Shown here piece after piece: positions 1-6,167 of a DNA stretch of 10,154 nt. How positions within the stretch are numbered: position 1 is the first letter of the stretch; every line of letters begins with the position of its first letter. Source of the DNA: Pseudomonadota bacterium. Its GTDB lineage: Bacteria > Desulfobacterota > Desulfarculia > Desulfarculales > Desulfarculaceae. The translations under genes and the position numbers were made by a program. The DNA lies in the NCBI GenBank assembly GCA_018902755.1, contig JAHIQI010000058.1, positions 1 through 10,154 of the forward strand. Reading direction: 5' to 3'. The notes under the pieces were generated by a model that did no database searches, was not told the DNA's origin, and worked only from the letters and a program-made list of their open reading frames with translations.

Positions 1-192
1 TACCCGGTGGTGGACCGCATGAAGGTACTGCGCCTCATCGAAAACCTGGTGGTGGGGGCCGGAGCGGTGGGCTACCTGGTGGAGTCCATGCACGGAGCCG
101 GGCCGCCCACCGCCCAGCGCATCATGATCGGCCGCCAGGCCGGGCTGGAACGAAAAGTAAAAACGGTCAAGCAACTTTTGCATATTGCCTGA
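1..192 (+). CDS. 4-hydroxybutyryl-CoA dehydratase / 4-hydroxyphenylacetate 3-hydroxylase family protein, C-terminal end (partial)
   Basis: The frame is open from base 1 and ends at TGA 190-192, so only the last 63 residues are present and the start lies outside the window. The tail contains RLIENL, then AVGYL.ESMHGAG, then AQRIMIGRQAGLE, the typical C-terminal signature of the HpaB/AbfD flavoprotein family. AbfD-type members dehydrate 4-hydroxybutyryl-CoA to crotonyl-CoA in anaerobes, using FAD and a [4Fe-4S] cluster; HpaB-type members hydroxylate 4-hydroxyphenylacetate. The ESMHGAGpP.AQRIMI.RQ block fits the AbfD side better, but the catalytic His and Cys residues are not in the window, so the subfamily is an inference. 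The next gene on the same strand, an AOR-family enzyme, begins 165 bp downstream and has its own strong ribosome binding site. Confidence 0.75.
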   Translation, partial: YPVVDRMKVLRLIENLVVGAGAVGYLVESMHGAGPPTAQRIMIGRQAGLERKVKTVKQLLHIA

Positions 193-357
193 TCCGGGCG
201 GCCCTGCCCCCCGCCACCCGCCAAAGCCCGGCCTTGAACCCGGCCACGGCCGCTGTTTATCATCAACGGACCGGGGGAAGAAAGTCGCCGTCGGGTCAAA
301 AGGGGCGGCGCGGGCGGTTCCACCGCACGTCACACTAGGAGAAGGAGTATTAACAAC

Positions 358-2196
358 ATGGCACAGATGTATGGTTGGTTGGGCAAGGTTCTTCTGGTGG
401 ACCTGACTCGAGGAGAGCTGCGGCAGGAGCCCCTGGACCCTCGCATCGCCCGCAATTACATCGGGGGTCGCGGCCTGGGCATCCACTATCTGCGCACCCT
501 GGGCTCCCCCACCGTGGAACCCCTTGAGCCAGACAACCCCCTGATCATGAGCACCGGGCCCCTCACCGGCACCAAGGCTCCCACCGGGGCCCGCTACATG
601 GTAACCACCAAGTCACCCCTCACCGGGGCCATTACCTGCGCCAACTCCGGGGGGCATTTCCCGGCCATGATGAAGAGGGCGGGATTCGACGCGATAATCT
701 TCACCGGGGCCGCGCCCGAGCCGGTGTACCTGTGGATAAACAACGGTGAAGCCGAACTGCGTCCGGCGGGGCATCTCTGGGGCCAGGACACCCACCAGAC
801 CCACCAAAGCCTGGCGGGCGAGACCCACCCCCAGGCGCGCACCGCCTGCATAGGTCCGGCCGGGGAAAATCGAGTCCTGTTCGCGGCCATCATGAACGAC
901 AAGGACCGGGCGGCGGGCCGCTCCGGGGTGGGCGCGGTGATGGGGGCCAAAAAGCTCAAGGCTGTGGCCGTGTTCGGCGAACAGGCGGTGCCTTTGCACG
1001 ACCCAGAAGGCATGAACCGGGAGGTGGCGCGGCTGCTGAAGGTGTTCAAGGACTCCTACAAGGATGGTCCGCCTCCCCTGCGGGTCTACGGCACGGCCAT
1101 AACCGCCACGGCCACCAACAACTACGGGGTGCTGCCCACCCGCAACTGCCGCCAGGGCACCTTCGAGGGGGCGGACAACATAGGCGGCCAGGCCCTGACC
1201 GAGCGTTTTTTGAAAAAGCCCAAGGCCTGTTTCTCCTGCCCCATCGCCTGCGGACGGGACACCGCGGTGGAAGAGGGCCCCTATCAGGGGGCCGGTGAGG
1301 GGCCGGAGTACGAGACTCTTTACGCCCTGGGTTCGGCCTGCGGAGTGGATGATTTGGCGGCGATCACCAAGGCCAACTACATCTGCAACGAAATGGGCAT
1401 GGACACCATTACCATGGGGGCCACCATAGCCTGCGCCATGGAGCTTTATGAGGCCGGCTACCTGCCCGAGTCCGACGTGGGCCGTCCCTTGCGCTTCGGT
1501 GATGCCGGGGCGGTGGTGGAGCTTACCAGCCTAACCGCCGCCCGCCGGGGCTTCGGCGAGCTGTTGGCCCAGGGCAGCCTGCGCCTTGCCACCCGCTACG
1601 GTCACCCCGAACTGGCCATGGTGGCCAAGGGCCAGGAGTTCGCGGGCTACGACCCTCGCGGCGTGCAGGGCATGGGCTTGGCCTACGCCACCAGCCCCAT
1701 CGGCGCCTCCCACATGCGGGGCGACCCGGCCTACATTGAATTGCTGGGCGTCCCCAAGCTGCTCGATCCCCTGAAGTGGGAGGGAAAGGCCCAACTCATC
1801 AAGGACTGGCAGGACGTTTTCTGCGTCATCGATGCGTCGGGCCTGTGCGTCTTTTTCTCGGTGCGCAACCTGGTGGAGGCCCGCGAGGACATCGCGCCCT
1901 CGGGTATAACCAAGCTGCTGAACCTGGCCACTGGGGCGGATTACACTTTGGAAGAGGTGATCCGGGTGGGCGAGCGCATTTTCAACGCCGAGAGGATATT
2001 CTTGAACCAGGCTGGTTTCTCCCGAGAGCAGGACACCTTGCCGCCGCGCATCCTGAGCGAGCCCATGCCCGATGGGCCTGCCAGGGGCATGGTCTGCCAA
2101 TTGGAGCCAATGCTAACGGAATATTACACTGTGCGCGGCTGGAGCCAACAGGGCCTGCCCCAGCCGGAGATCCTGGGCCAGTTGGGCTTGATCTAG
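358..2196 (+). CDS. Aldehyde:ferredoxin oxidoreductase (AOR) family tungsten/molybdenum enzyme
   Basis: A cytoplasmic enzyme of this family oxidises aldehydes to carboxylic acids, or runs in reverse, passing electrons to ferredoxin through a [4Fe-4S] cluster and a tungsto-bispterin cofactor. The length, 612 aa, is the usual family size. The N-terminal pterin-binding domain (about residues 5-205) has IGGRGLG at 35-41 and a NSGGHFP block near residue 97. Cluster ligands are visible as C291-x2-C294-x3-C298 plus C497 in a D492-A-S-G-L-C497 motif, which matches the DxxGLC pterin/cluster motif of Pyrococcus AOR. E317 (GPEYET) and H452 (GASHMRG) sit where the active-site Glu and His are expected. 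ATG 358 is preceded by an AGGAGAAGGAG ribosome binding site about 10 bases upstream. The MoaD/ThiS gene follows 30 bp later and is probably co-transcribed. The substrate cannot be told from sequence. Confidence 0.95.
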   Translation: MAQMYGWLGKVLLVDLTRGELRQEPLDPRIARNYIGGRGLGIHYLRTLGSPTVEPLEPDNPLIMSTGPLTGTKAPTGARYMVTTKSPLTGAITCANSGGHFPAMMKRAGFDAIIFTGAAPEPVYLWINNGEAELRPAGHLWGQDTHQTHQSLAGETHPQARTACIGPAGENRVLFAAIMNDKDRAAGRSGVGAVMGAKKLKAVAVFGEQAVPLHDPEGMNREVARLLKVFKDSYKDGPPPLRVYGTAITATATNNYGVLPTRNCRQGTFEGADNIGGQALTERFLKKPKACFSCPIACGRDTAVEEGPYQGAGEGPEYETLYALGSACGVDDLAAITKANYICNEMGMDTITMGATIACAMELYEAGYLPESDVGRPLRFGDAGAVVELTSLTAARRGFGELLAQGSLRLATRYGHPELAMVAKGQEFAGYDPRGVQGMGLAYATSPIGASHMRGDPAYIELLGVPKLLDPLKWEGKAQLIKDWQDVFCVIDASGLCVFFSVRNLVEAREDIAPSGITKLLNLATGADYTLEEVIRVGERIFNAERIFLNQAGFSREQDTLPPRILSEPMPDGPARGMVCQLEPMLTEYYTVRGWSQQGLPQPEILGQLGLI

Positions 2197-2226
2197 CCAC
2201 CAGCCATAAAGGGACGGCACGCCGGG

Positions 2227-2466
2227 ATGGCCATGGATATCAACCTGAAGCTTTTAGTGGGCCTAAAGAAGCACTCTCCCACGGGAGAGCCGGAGTTCAC
2301 TATGCAAGTGCCCCAGGGGACCACAGTGGAACAGGTGCTGGGCGGTTTGGGCATTGCCCAAGAGAGGGCCAAGGTGGTCCTGGTTAACGGCCGCCAAGCC
2401 CAGTCCGGTCAGCCGCTGCAGTCGGGCGACTTGGTGGTGGTGTTTCCACCTATGGAAGGTGGGTAG
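2227..2466 (+). CDS. MoaD/ThiS family sulfur-carrier protein
   Basis: A 79-aa protein with the ubiquitin-like beta-grasp pattern: a hydrophobic first strand (INLKLLVGL), a mid-protein TTVEQVLGGLGI helix segment, a VVLVNGR strand, a LQSGDLVVVFPP segment, and the terminal EGG. The C-terminal Gly-Gly is the residue pair adenylated and thiocarboxylated in MoaD-type carriers, which donate sulfur during molybdopterin synthesis. MoaD-like genes commonly sit next to AOR genes, and this one is 30 bp behind an AOR gene, so a role in supplying the tungsten/molybdenum pterin of that enzyme is likely. There are two possible starts, ATG 2227 and ATG 2233. The GGGATGG stretch just ahead of the second would be a weak ribosome site, so the protein may be 77 aa. 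No MoaE or activating MoeB/ThiF gene is in the window. Confidence 0.88.
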   Translation: MAMDINLKLLVGLKKHSPTGEPEFTMQVPQGTTVEQVLGGLGIAQERAKVVLVNGRQAQSGQPLQSGDLVVVFPPMEGG

Positions 2467-2676
2467 CAACTAATTTTGGTCAGAACGATCAATGTCCTCT
2501 ATGACCAACCCTACCAAATGGTCAACCCTAACTGATTTCCAACTGCAACCCTGTGCCACGTTCAATGACGATGAACAAGGGGTTAGGCTAATCCAGCAGC
2601 ACAGCGGTGGAAAAGCCGAAAATCAAAGCGCCTGTTGGGGATAGTGTTGGGGATATAGATGTTGTCGGGCAAAGAA

Positions 2677-2704
2677 AAGGGCTTGGGAATTAACCCAAGC
2701 CCTT
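2677..2704 (-). terminator. Rho-independent terminator hairpin (minus strand), downstream of the tRNA-like fragment
   Basis: A perfect 11-bp stem (AAGGGCTTGGG 2677-2687 paired with CCCAAGCCCTT 2694-2704) encloses a 6-nt AT loop. Read on the minus strand it is followed by TTTTCTTT (plus-strand 2671-2678), a convincing U tract. On the plus strand the tail is only CCTTAAAATT, so termination in that direction is less likely. It lies 10 bases beyond the CCA-like end of the tRNA-like fragment, the normal place for a tRNA terminator. Confidence 0.75.
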
Positions 2705-2706
2705 AA

Positions 2707-2865
2707 AATTGCTTTGGTAGCGGGGACTCGAACCCGCCAGCCCTGAACTTTAATACTAGTTTGGCCTTGGATTTGGACCTGGAGGAGGCCATGGAGCCCA
2801 TGGATGCTGGCTTGTCGTTAAGTGAAGGCTGGGGGCAGGCCGAGCCATGGGCCGCTGCCTGCTAG
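2707..2865 (+). pseudogene. Coding-like remnant or very short ORF
   Basis: This frame is open between TAA 2704-2706 and TAG 2863-2865. From about 2755 it reads like protein with normal local codon usage (SLALDLDLEEAMEP, then AGLSLSEGWGQAEP). Its left part runs through the tRNA-like fragment, so the natural N-terminus seems to be missing. An ATG at 2791 lies only 2 bases after GGAGGAGG; the next ATG, at 2800, would have a loose spacing of 11. I do not recognise the peptide. It may be the 3' end of a gene cut at the putative integration point, or chance. Confidence 0.22.
2715..2748 (-). other. tRNA 3'-end-like fragment (T-arm plus CCA); possible integration scar
   Basis: Read on the minus strand, 2737-2715 gives a GCGGG stem, a TTCGAGTC loop resembling a T-loop, a CCCGC stem and then TACCA, followed after 10 bases by a terminator. 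No D-arm or anticodon arm can be placed upstream (plus-strand 2749 onward), and the spacing does not allow both a 5-bp T-stem and a 7-nt acceptor strand, so this is not a working tRNA. Partial tRNA 3' ends of this kind are typical scars of integrative elements that use tRNA genes as attachment sites. If so, the terminator side (lower coordinates) is original chromosome and the inserted DNA lies to the right. Confidence 0.45.
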
Positions 2866-3079
2866 CCTTTCTTTTTAGTTCGCCACACCTGTTTAAATCG
2901 AAACCCTGCACATTTTAAGCTGCCCTGGCTGACCTGGCTACCCGGCCCTGGGTTGGGCATAGGCCCCAGGGGGGCTTGCCTGCCTGTGCTAATTCATAAT
3001 TCTTTTTGATAGGTGCAGTTCCCTGGCGGCCTGGTTGTGTAGCCTAGCCCGCCTTTGAACCAATCGGGCGGTTTGCTGT

Positions 3080-3209
3080 CACCCCTACCCTGGCCCTGAC
3101 CAGGGCGGGTCAAGGCCCCTACTTCAGGCTGGGGGCCCGGGGGGGTGGGGTTCAAAGTCCAGAGGCAAGGGGCCCCAAGCGCGGTGTGGTGAGCCGGATA
3201 CGTGTGTGG
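3080..3209 (+). repeat. Repeat A, copy 1 (long form)
   Basis: The block starts with a small hairpin (CCCTGG 3088-3093 / CCAGGG 3100-3105), continues GGCGGGTCAAGGCCCC, CTTCAGGCT, a run of G, GTTCAAAGTCCAGAG and the palindrome GGGGCCCC, then CGCGGTGTGGTG and GGATACG. The same order of blocks recurs at 5891-6012, and the central and right parts recur at 4041-4100 and 7875-7953. All copies have the same orientation. This copy sits just downstream of the minus-strand Cys-rich gene. Confidence 0.8.
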
Positions 3210-3251
3210 GTGTAAGACCTCGTCAAATATAATTCACCCGGCCGGCATTGA

Positions 3252-3653
3252 CTAGAGATCGGGGTTGCACCAACCGCCCAACTCAGACTTGGTTACTTCC
3301 TTTCCCGTGAGTTCACGGCAAGCGTTTTTACATTTTTCAGCCGAATTCCTTTCTTTGCACAACTGGTTGGCCTCCGGCGGTTCGTTCATGTCAACATAAC
3401 AGCCGCCCCACTGGGTGCATACGCCGGCTAACTTGCTCAAGCAATCTCTTTTTCCGTTGATTCCCACCTGCGTGTGGGCAAAAGGAAACGGGTAGAATTT
3501 AGCGTATATTCTGCTTTTTGAGCCATCACTAAATGAGCATTTGCAAATACACCAACATTCGTAATTGCAGCCCTTATGGCTTTGCGCCAAAACCGGTTGA
3601 CAGAAAAGAAGCGCAATCATGATGAAAATTGAGATCCCAAAATATCTTTTCAT
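3252..3653 (-). CDS. Small cysteine-rich secreted protein, unknown function
   Basis: I do not recognise the family. The start at 3653 is chosen because it directly begins a classical signal peptide (MKRYFG, hydrophobic ISIFIMIALLF core, then VLA-QS cleavage near residue 23-24) and is preceded by GAGG six bases upstream. The longer in-frame extension to 3875 only translates repeat B sequence. The product is 133 aa. The mature part has 12 cysteines (29, 33, 35, 37, 39, 71, 79, 85, 99, 108, 112, 129), the first five in a tight C-x3-C-x-C-x-C-x-C cluster (CNYECWCICKC). An even number of Cys in an exported protein suggests up to six disulfides. Base composition is more AT-rich than the AOR and DacB genes, hinting at transfer. 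It stands alone between two copies of repeat A, with repeat B in its 5' leader. No metal-binding or enzymatic motif is evident. Confidence 0.7.
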   Translation of the reverse strand: MKRYFGISIFIMIALLFCQPVLAQSHKGCNYECWCICKCSFSDGSKSRIYAKFYPFPFAHTQVGINGKRDCLSKLAGVCTQWGGCYVDMNEPPEANQLCKERNSAEKCKNACRELTGKEVTKSELGGWCNPDL

Positions 3654-3750
3654 TTTGCACCTCGACGTTAGGCCATGGCGGCAAGCGGAGCGCCCCTTCC
3701 CCGGGGAGTCCGTCGATTCGGCCCCTGGCGGGGCGAGTTGACAATGGCGC

Positions 3751-3875
3751 TTTGACTGAATCCAGACTATGCGGCAGTCGCCGCGCATCGCCTCATTTTG
3801 AGCCTTTTGCTGCTCCCAGATGCACATCATCGCGCGGTTGGGTCGCATCCAAAGGCTTGGTTGCCTACCAGGCAA
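3751..3875 (+). repeat. Repeat B, copy 1 (leader of the Cys-rich gene)
   Basis: The block begins TTTGACTGAAtCCAGACTATG, then a GCGGC-AGTC-GCCGC hairpin (3771-3784), CTCATTTTGAG, CTTTTGCTGCTCC and further right ATCCAAAGG. It aligns along its whole length with 7753-7880, the left 70 bases being closest. In both places it lies immediately upstream of a minus-strand gene, with its left edge facing the start codon. Confidence 0.75.
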
Positions 3876-4040
3876 AGCTATTTCTCACTGAAGCCCAGCG
3901 AAAACCACCGTCGCCTAGTTTGTGGGCATCGTAGCCCATTTTCGTTTTGCTCATCAAGAGGGAACCCTCTCTCATCCAATGCCCAACACCTCCCGGTAGT
4001 GATGCGCCAGTGGAAACGCCAAGGCCACAGGGCAGACTCG

Positions 4041-4100
4041 CCCCTTCTTCAGGCTAGGCCCGGGGGGTGGGTTTGAAGTCCAGAGGCCAGGGGCCCCAGA
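4041..4100 (+). repeat. Repeat A, copy 2 (short form)
   Basis: It shares CCCCTTCTTCAGGCTAGGCC, the G run, GGTTTGAAGTCCAGAGG and CAGGGGCCCCA with the other copies. It lacks the left CCCTGG hairpin and the right GGTGTGGTGTGGCGGATACG block. It lies about 50 bp ahead of the amidase start. Confidence 0.75.
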
Positions 4101-4149
4101 GGCCGTTCATCTCTGCTAGTATGTTACCTGCCTTATGGGAGGATAGATC

Positions 4150-5586
4150 ATGAGCAGCTATGAAGAATTGGCCTGGCTGGATGCCACCGCCTTGGCCAAG
4201 CTAATCAGAGACAAGCAAATCACCCCGCAAGAGCTTCTGGATGACACGGTAAAACGCATCGAGCGCCTCAATCCCCAGCTCAACGCGGTGGTCACCCCGA
4301 TGTACGACTTGGCCCAAGGCGCAGCCGACGAGCCCTTGTGCGACGGACCCTTTGCCGGGGTGCCGTTTCTACTGAAAGACCTTTTGGCCATCTACCAGGG
4401 GGTGCGTTTGACCGCTGGCTGCGCCTTGCTCAAGGACTACGTGCCCGATCATGACAGCGAACTTGTAAAACGCCAGAAAAGAGCCGGCCTGATTCACGTG
4501 GGCAAGACCAATACCCCCGAATGGGGCCTGATGCCCACTACCGAATCAGATCTGCTGGGTCGCTGCTCCAATCCCTGGGACCTAGATCGCACACCTGGCG
4601 GCTCCAGTGGTGGCTCTGCTGCGGCAGTGGCCGCCGGCATAGTGCCCATGGCCCACGCCAACGATGGTGGTGGCTCCATCCGAATCCCCGCCTCCTGCTG
4701 CGGGCTGTTTGGGCTAAAGCCCACCCGGGCCCGAAACCCCCTGGGGCCGGGCTTTGGCGACATGATGGGTGGGCTGGTGGCCGAGCACGCAGTGACTCGC
4801 TCGGTCAGGGACAGCGCCACCCTTTTGGACACCACCGCCGGGCCGGAGCCAGGCGATCCCTACTGGCCCCCGCCTTTGGCACGACCCATGTCCAAAGAGG
4901 TAGGCACCAACCCCGGAGTGCTGCGCATAGCCTTTTCCGCCAAAACCATGGGCGACGTCGAGGTGCACCCCGATTGCATTGCGGCCGTGCAAAGCTCGGC
5001 CAAACTTTGTGAAGAACTGGGGCACCAGGTAGAGGAGGCAGCACCAGTTATTAGTGCCGCCGGTTCTTTGCCCCTGGTGTTCGGGACCATCTGGTCGGCG
5101 GGCCTGGCCTGCACTCTGGACGGCATAGCCATGATGACGGGACAGCCAATAGAAGAGGGCCAGGTGGAGCCTATGACCTGGGCCCTTTACCAGAAGGGCC
5201 TGGAGGTCAAGGCCTCCAAGTACATGCTGGCCATTCAGACCGCCCAGCGGGTGGCCAGGGAGGTGGCGGCTTTTTTCGAGAACTACGATGTGTGGCTCAC
5301 CCCCACCCTAGCCAAGCCACCGGTGCCCCTGGGCTGGCACGACCCCTTGCCCGATGACCCATTACGCGGCTGGCGGCGCAGCGCCCAGTTCGCGCCCTTC
5401 ACCCCAATTTGCAACCTCACCGGCCAACCGGCCATGTCAGTACCCCTATTCTGGAACGAGGGTAATCTGCCTATTGGCAGCCACTTTGTGGGGCGCTTCG
5501 GCGATGAGGCCACCCTGTTTAGATTGGCCGCGCAATTGGAGCAAGCCAGGCCGTGGGCCCAGCGCCGACCACCAGTGTCGGCTTGA
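4150..5586 (+). CDS. Amidase signature family hydrolase, similar to 6-aminohexanoate-cyclic-dimer hydrolase (NylA type)
   Basis: A cytoplasmic amidase of 478 aa with the full Ser-Ser-Lys catalytic set: K76 in PFLLKDL, cis-Ser S152 in the Gly/Ser-rich GGSSGGSAAAVAAG loop, and nucleophile S176 in NDGGGSIRIP. The 24-residue spacing between the two serines is the family norm. The AHANDGGGSIRIPASCCGLF segment and the C-terminal GLPIGSHFVGRFGDE-type ending (NLPIGSHFVGRFGDE here) resemble NylA-like amidases, which open cyclic 6-aminohexanoate dimers, more than the GatA subunit of the tRNA-dependent amidotransferase. No GatB or GatC gene is nearby. The physiological substrate is unknown; many NylA-like proteins act on other linear or cyclic amides. 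ATG 4150 has GGGAGG seven bases upstream. The gene stands alone between repeat A copies 2 and 3. Confidence 0.93.
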   Translation: MSSYEELAWLDATALAKLIRDKQITPQELLDDTVKRIERLNPQLNAVVTPMYDLAQGAADEPLCDGPFAGVPFLLKDLLAIYQGVRLTAGCALLKDYVPDHDSELVKRQKRAGLIHVGKTNTPEWGLMPTTESDLLGRCSNPWDLDRTPGGSSGGSAAAVAAGIVPMAHANDGGGSIRIPASCCGLFGLKPTRARNPLGPGFGDMMGGLVAEHAVTRSVRDSATLLDTTAGPEPGDPYWPPPLARPMSKEVGTNPGVLRIAFSAKTMGDVEVHPDCIAAVQSSAKLCEELGHQVEEAAPVISAAGSLPLVFGTIWSAGLACTLDGIAMMTGQPIEEGQVEPMTWALYQKGLEVKASKYMLAIQTAQRVAREVAAFFENYDVWLTPTLAKPPVPLGWHDPLPDDPLRGWRRSAQFAPFTPICNLTGQPAMSVPLFWNEGNLPIGSHFVGRFGDEATLFRLAAQLEQARPWAQRRPPVSA

Positions 5587-5604
5587 GGCAGGCAGCCAGG
5601 CGCG

Positions 5605-5639
5605 GTGTCTAACTTAGTCCCAGACACACAATTTTTCTT
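5605..5639 (+). terminator. Probable Rho-independent terminator of the amidase gene
   Basis: GTGTCT (5605-5610) pairs with AGACAC (5622-5627), with a further possible CTAA/TTAG pairing inside. The stem is followed by ACAATTTTTCTT. It lies 19 bases after the amidase stop. The stem is short, so efficiency is uncertain. Confidence 0.5.
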
Positions 5640-5689
5640 GTAGCGGTGGGGCACTTTTCAAGCGTGTTGTGGCCCGAGCATCTGCGGAA

Positions 5690-5822
5690 GGGGAGGAGGG
5701 GGAGGATAAATTAGGAAAGTATTTTTTAATTGGCCCTTGGGGCCGCGCACCTGGCCTACCCAGCTAAGGCACCCGGCATTGAATAGAAAAAGTTTTGGCA
5801 AAAGTCCTCCCCCCTCCTCCCC
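5690..5822 (+). mobile_element. Repeat C, copy 1: MITE-like element with G-rich terminal inverted repeats
   Basis: The left end GGGGAGGAGGGGGAGGA (5690-5706) is the reverse complement, apart from one extra C, of the right end (5805-5822). Inside are TAAATTAGGAAAGTATTTTTTAA on the left and a block ending GTTTTGGCAAAAG on the right, around a variable GC-rich centre. The reverse complement of this element is found at 10002-10136. It contains no ORF of note. The boundaries are approximate, because a CACATAG.CCC block just beyond the right end is also shared. Confidence 0.65.
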
Positions 5823-5890
5823 CAACCGTCTTACCCCCCACATAGACCCGGCAAGGCCTAAGCCGGCCTGTAGGCCGCGTTCACGGCCTT

Positions 5891-6012
5891 ACACCTACCC
5901 TGGGCCCTGACCAGGGCGGGTTAAGGCCCCTTCTTCAAGATTAGGCCACCGGGGGGTAGGTTCTAAGTCCAGGACCCAGGGGCCCCAAGCGCGGTGTGGT
6001 GTGGCGGATACG
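5891..6012 (+). repeat. Repeat A, copy 3 (long form)
   Basis: It has the same block order as copy 1: ACACCTACCCTGG hairpin arm, CCCTGACCAGGGCGGGT, AAGGCCCCTTCTTCAAG, GGGGGGTAGGTTCTAAGTCC, CAGGGGCCCCAAGCGCGGTGTGGTG and GGCGGATACG. The left hairpin (CCCTGG/CCAGGG) is retained with a loop one base longer. It lies between the convergent amidase and dacB genes. Confidence 0.8.
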
Positions 6013-6099
6013 AGGGCGAGGCTCGACCTTCTTACCCAGGGAGACCTCGACCTCCCCGTCCTTGCCAACCTTGACCTTGTAGGCCCCGGCCCTGCCCAC
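5941..6099 (-). pseudogene. Short coding-like minus-strand frame downstream of dacB, unknown
   Basis: GTG 6099 to TAA 5941-5943 gives 52 residues. The first half (AGAYKVKVGKDGEVEVSLGK) reads like genuine protein, with alternating charged and hydrophobic residues; the second half is a translation of repeat A. AAGG sits about 9 bases before the GTG. It is either a gene end fused to the repeat, or a chance frame in GC-rich DNA. It starts 68 bp after the dacB stop on the same strand. I recognise no family. Confidence 0.25.
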
Positions 6100-6167
6100 G
6101 GGACAGCACCTTGTCAATATTTCGTCAAGCCGGCCAAATATGGCCGGTTCGCCAGCCGGCGCGCGGG

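Larger units (their letters stand above)
2467..3251. other. 785-bp region without a convincing intact gene
   Basis: This gap separates the compact AOR locus from the mosaic right-hand part. It holds a 7-bp inverted repeat (TTGGTCA 2476-2482 / TGACCAA 2502-2508), a near-perfect tandem duplication of 12 bp around 2634-2658, a strong terminator hairpin, a tRNA 3'-end-like fragment, a short coding-like remnant (2707-2865) and the first copy of repeat A. I recognise nothing in 2866-3079 except GC-rich imperfect palindromes. Confidence 0.6.
3654..4149. other. 496-bp divergent intergenic region
   Basis: It lies between the divergently transcribed Cys-rich gene (minus) and amidase gene (plus), and so must hold promoters for both. 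It contains repeat B copy 1 and repeat A copy 2. The stretch 3876-4040 between them matches nothing else I could find in the window. A possible extended -10 for the amidase is TGC-TAGTAT at 4114-4122, without a clear -35. Open frames on the plus strand at 3629-3934 and 3798-4076 are not supported by ribosome sites or recognisable protein. Confidence 0.5.
5587..6167. other. 581-bp convergent intergenic region
   Basis: Between the converging amidase (plus) and dacB (minus) genes. Left to right it contains the amidase terminator candidate, repeat C copy 1, a palindromic GC-rich spacer (5850-5890, with nested GGCC blocks), repeat A copy 3, and a short minus-strand open frame (5941-6099) downstream of dacB. 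A CCGGCCA-AATA-TGGCCGG hairpin (6130-6147) follows the dacB stop but has no U tract. Confidence 0.6.

Noticed and set aside
1531..2387. Long frames overlapping AOR and MoaD (minus 1531-2100, plus 1776-2387, minus 594-1049)
   Set aside because: They overlap genes with clear family motifs and have no domain or ribosome site of their own.
2592..2693. Short plus frame (ending VGDSVGD..., then GQRKGLGN) as the C-terminus of a phage integrase next to the tRNA fragment
   Set aside because: Only 33 codons are open and no catalytic Arg/His/Tyr motif is present. The resemblance to integrase tails is too weak to annotate, though it would fit the attachment-site idea.
3629..4076. Plus-strand frames at 3629-3934 and 3798-4076
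   Set aside because: They run through repeats B and A and the leader of the minus-strand Cys-rich gene, with no ribosome site or family signature.
6130..6147. CCGGCCA-AATA-TGGCCGG hairpin as the dacB terminator
   Set aside because: The stem is good and it lies just after the stop, but the minus-strand tail is CTTGACGAAATATT, with no U tract.
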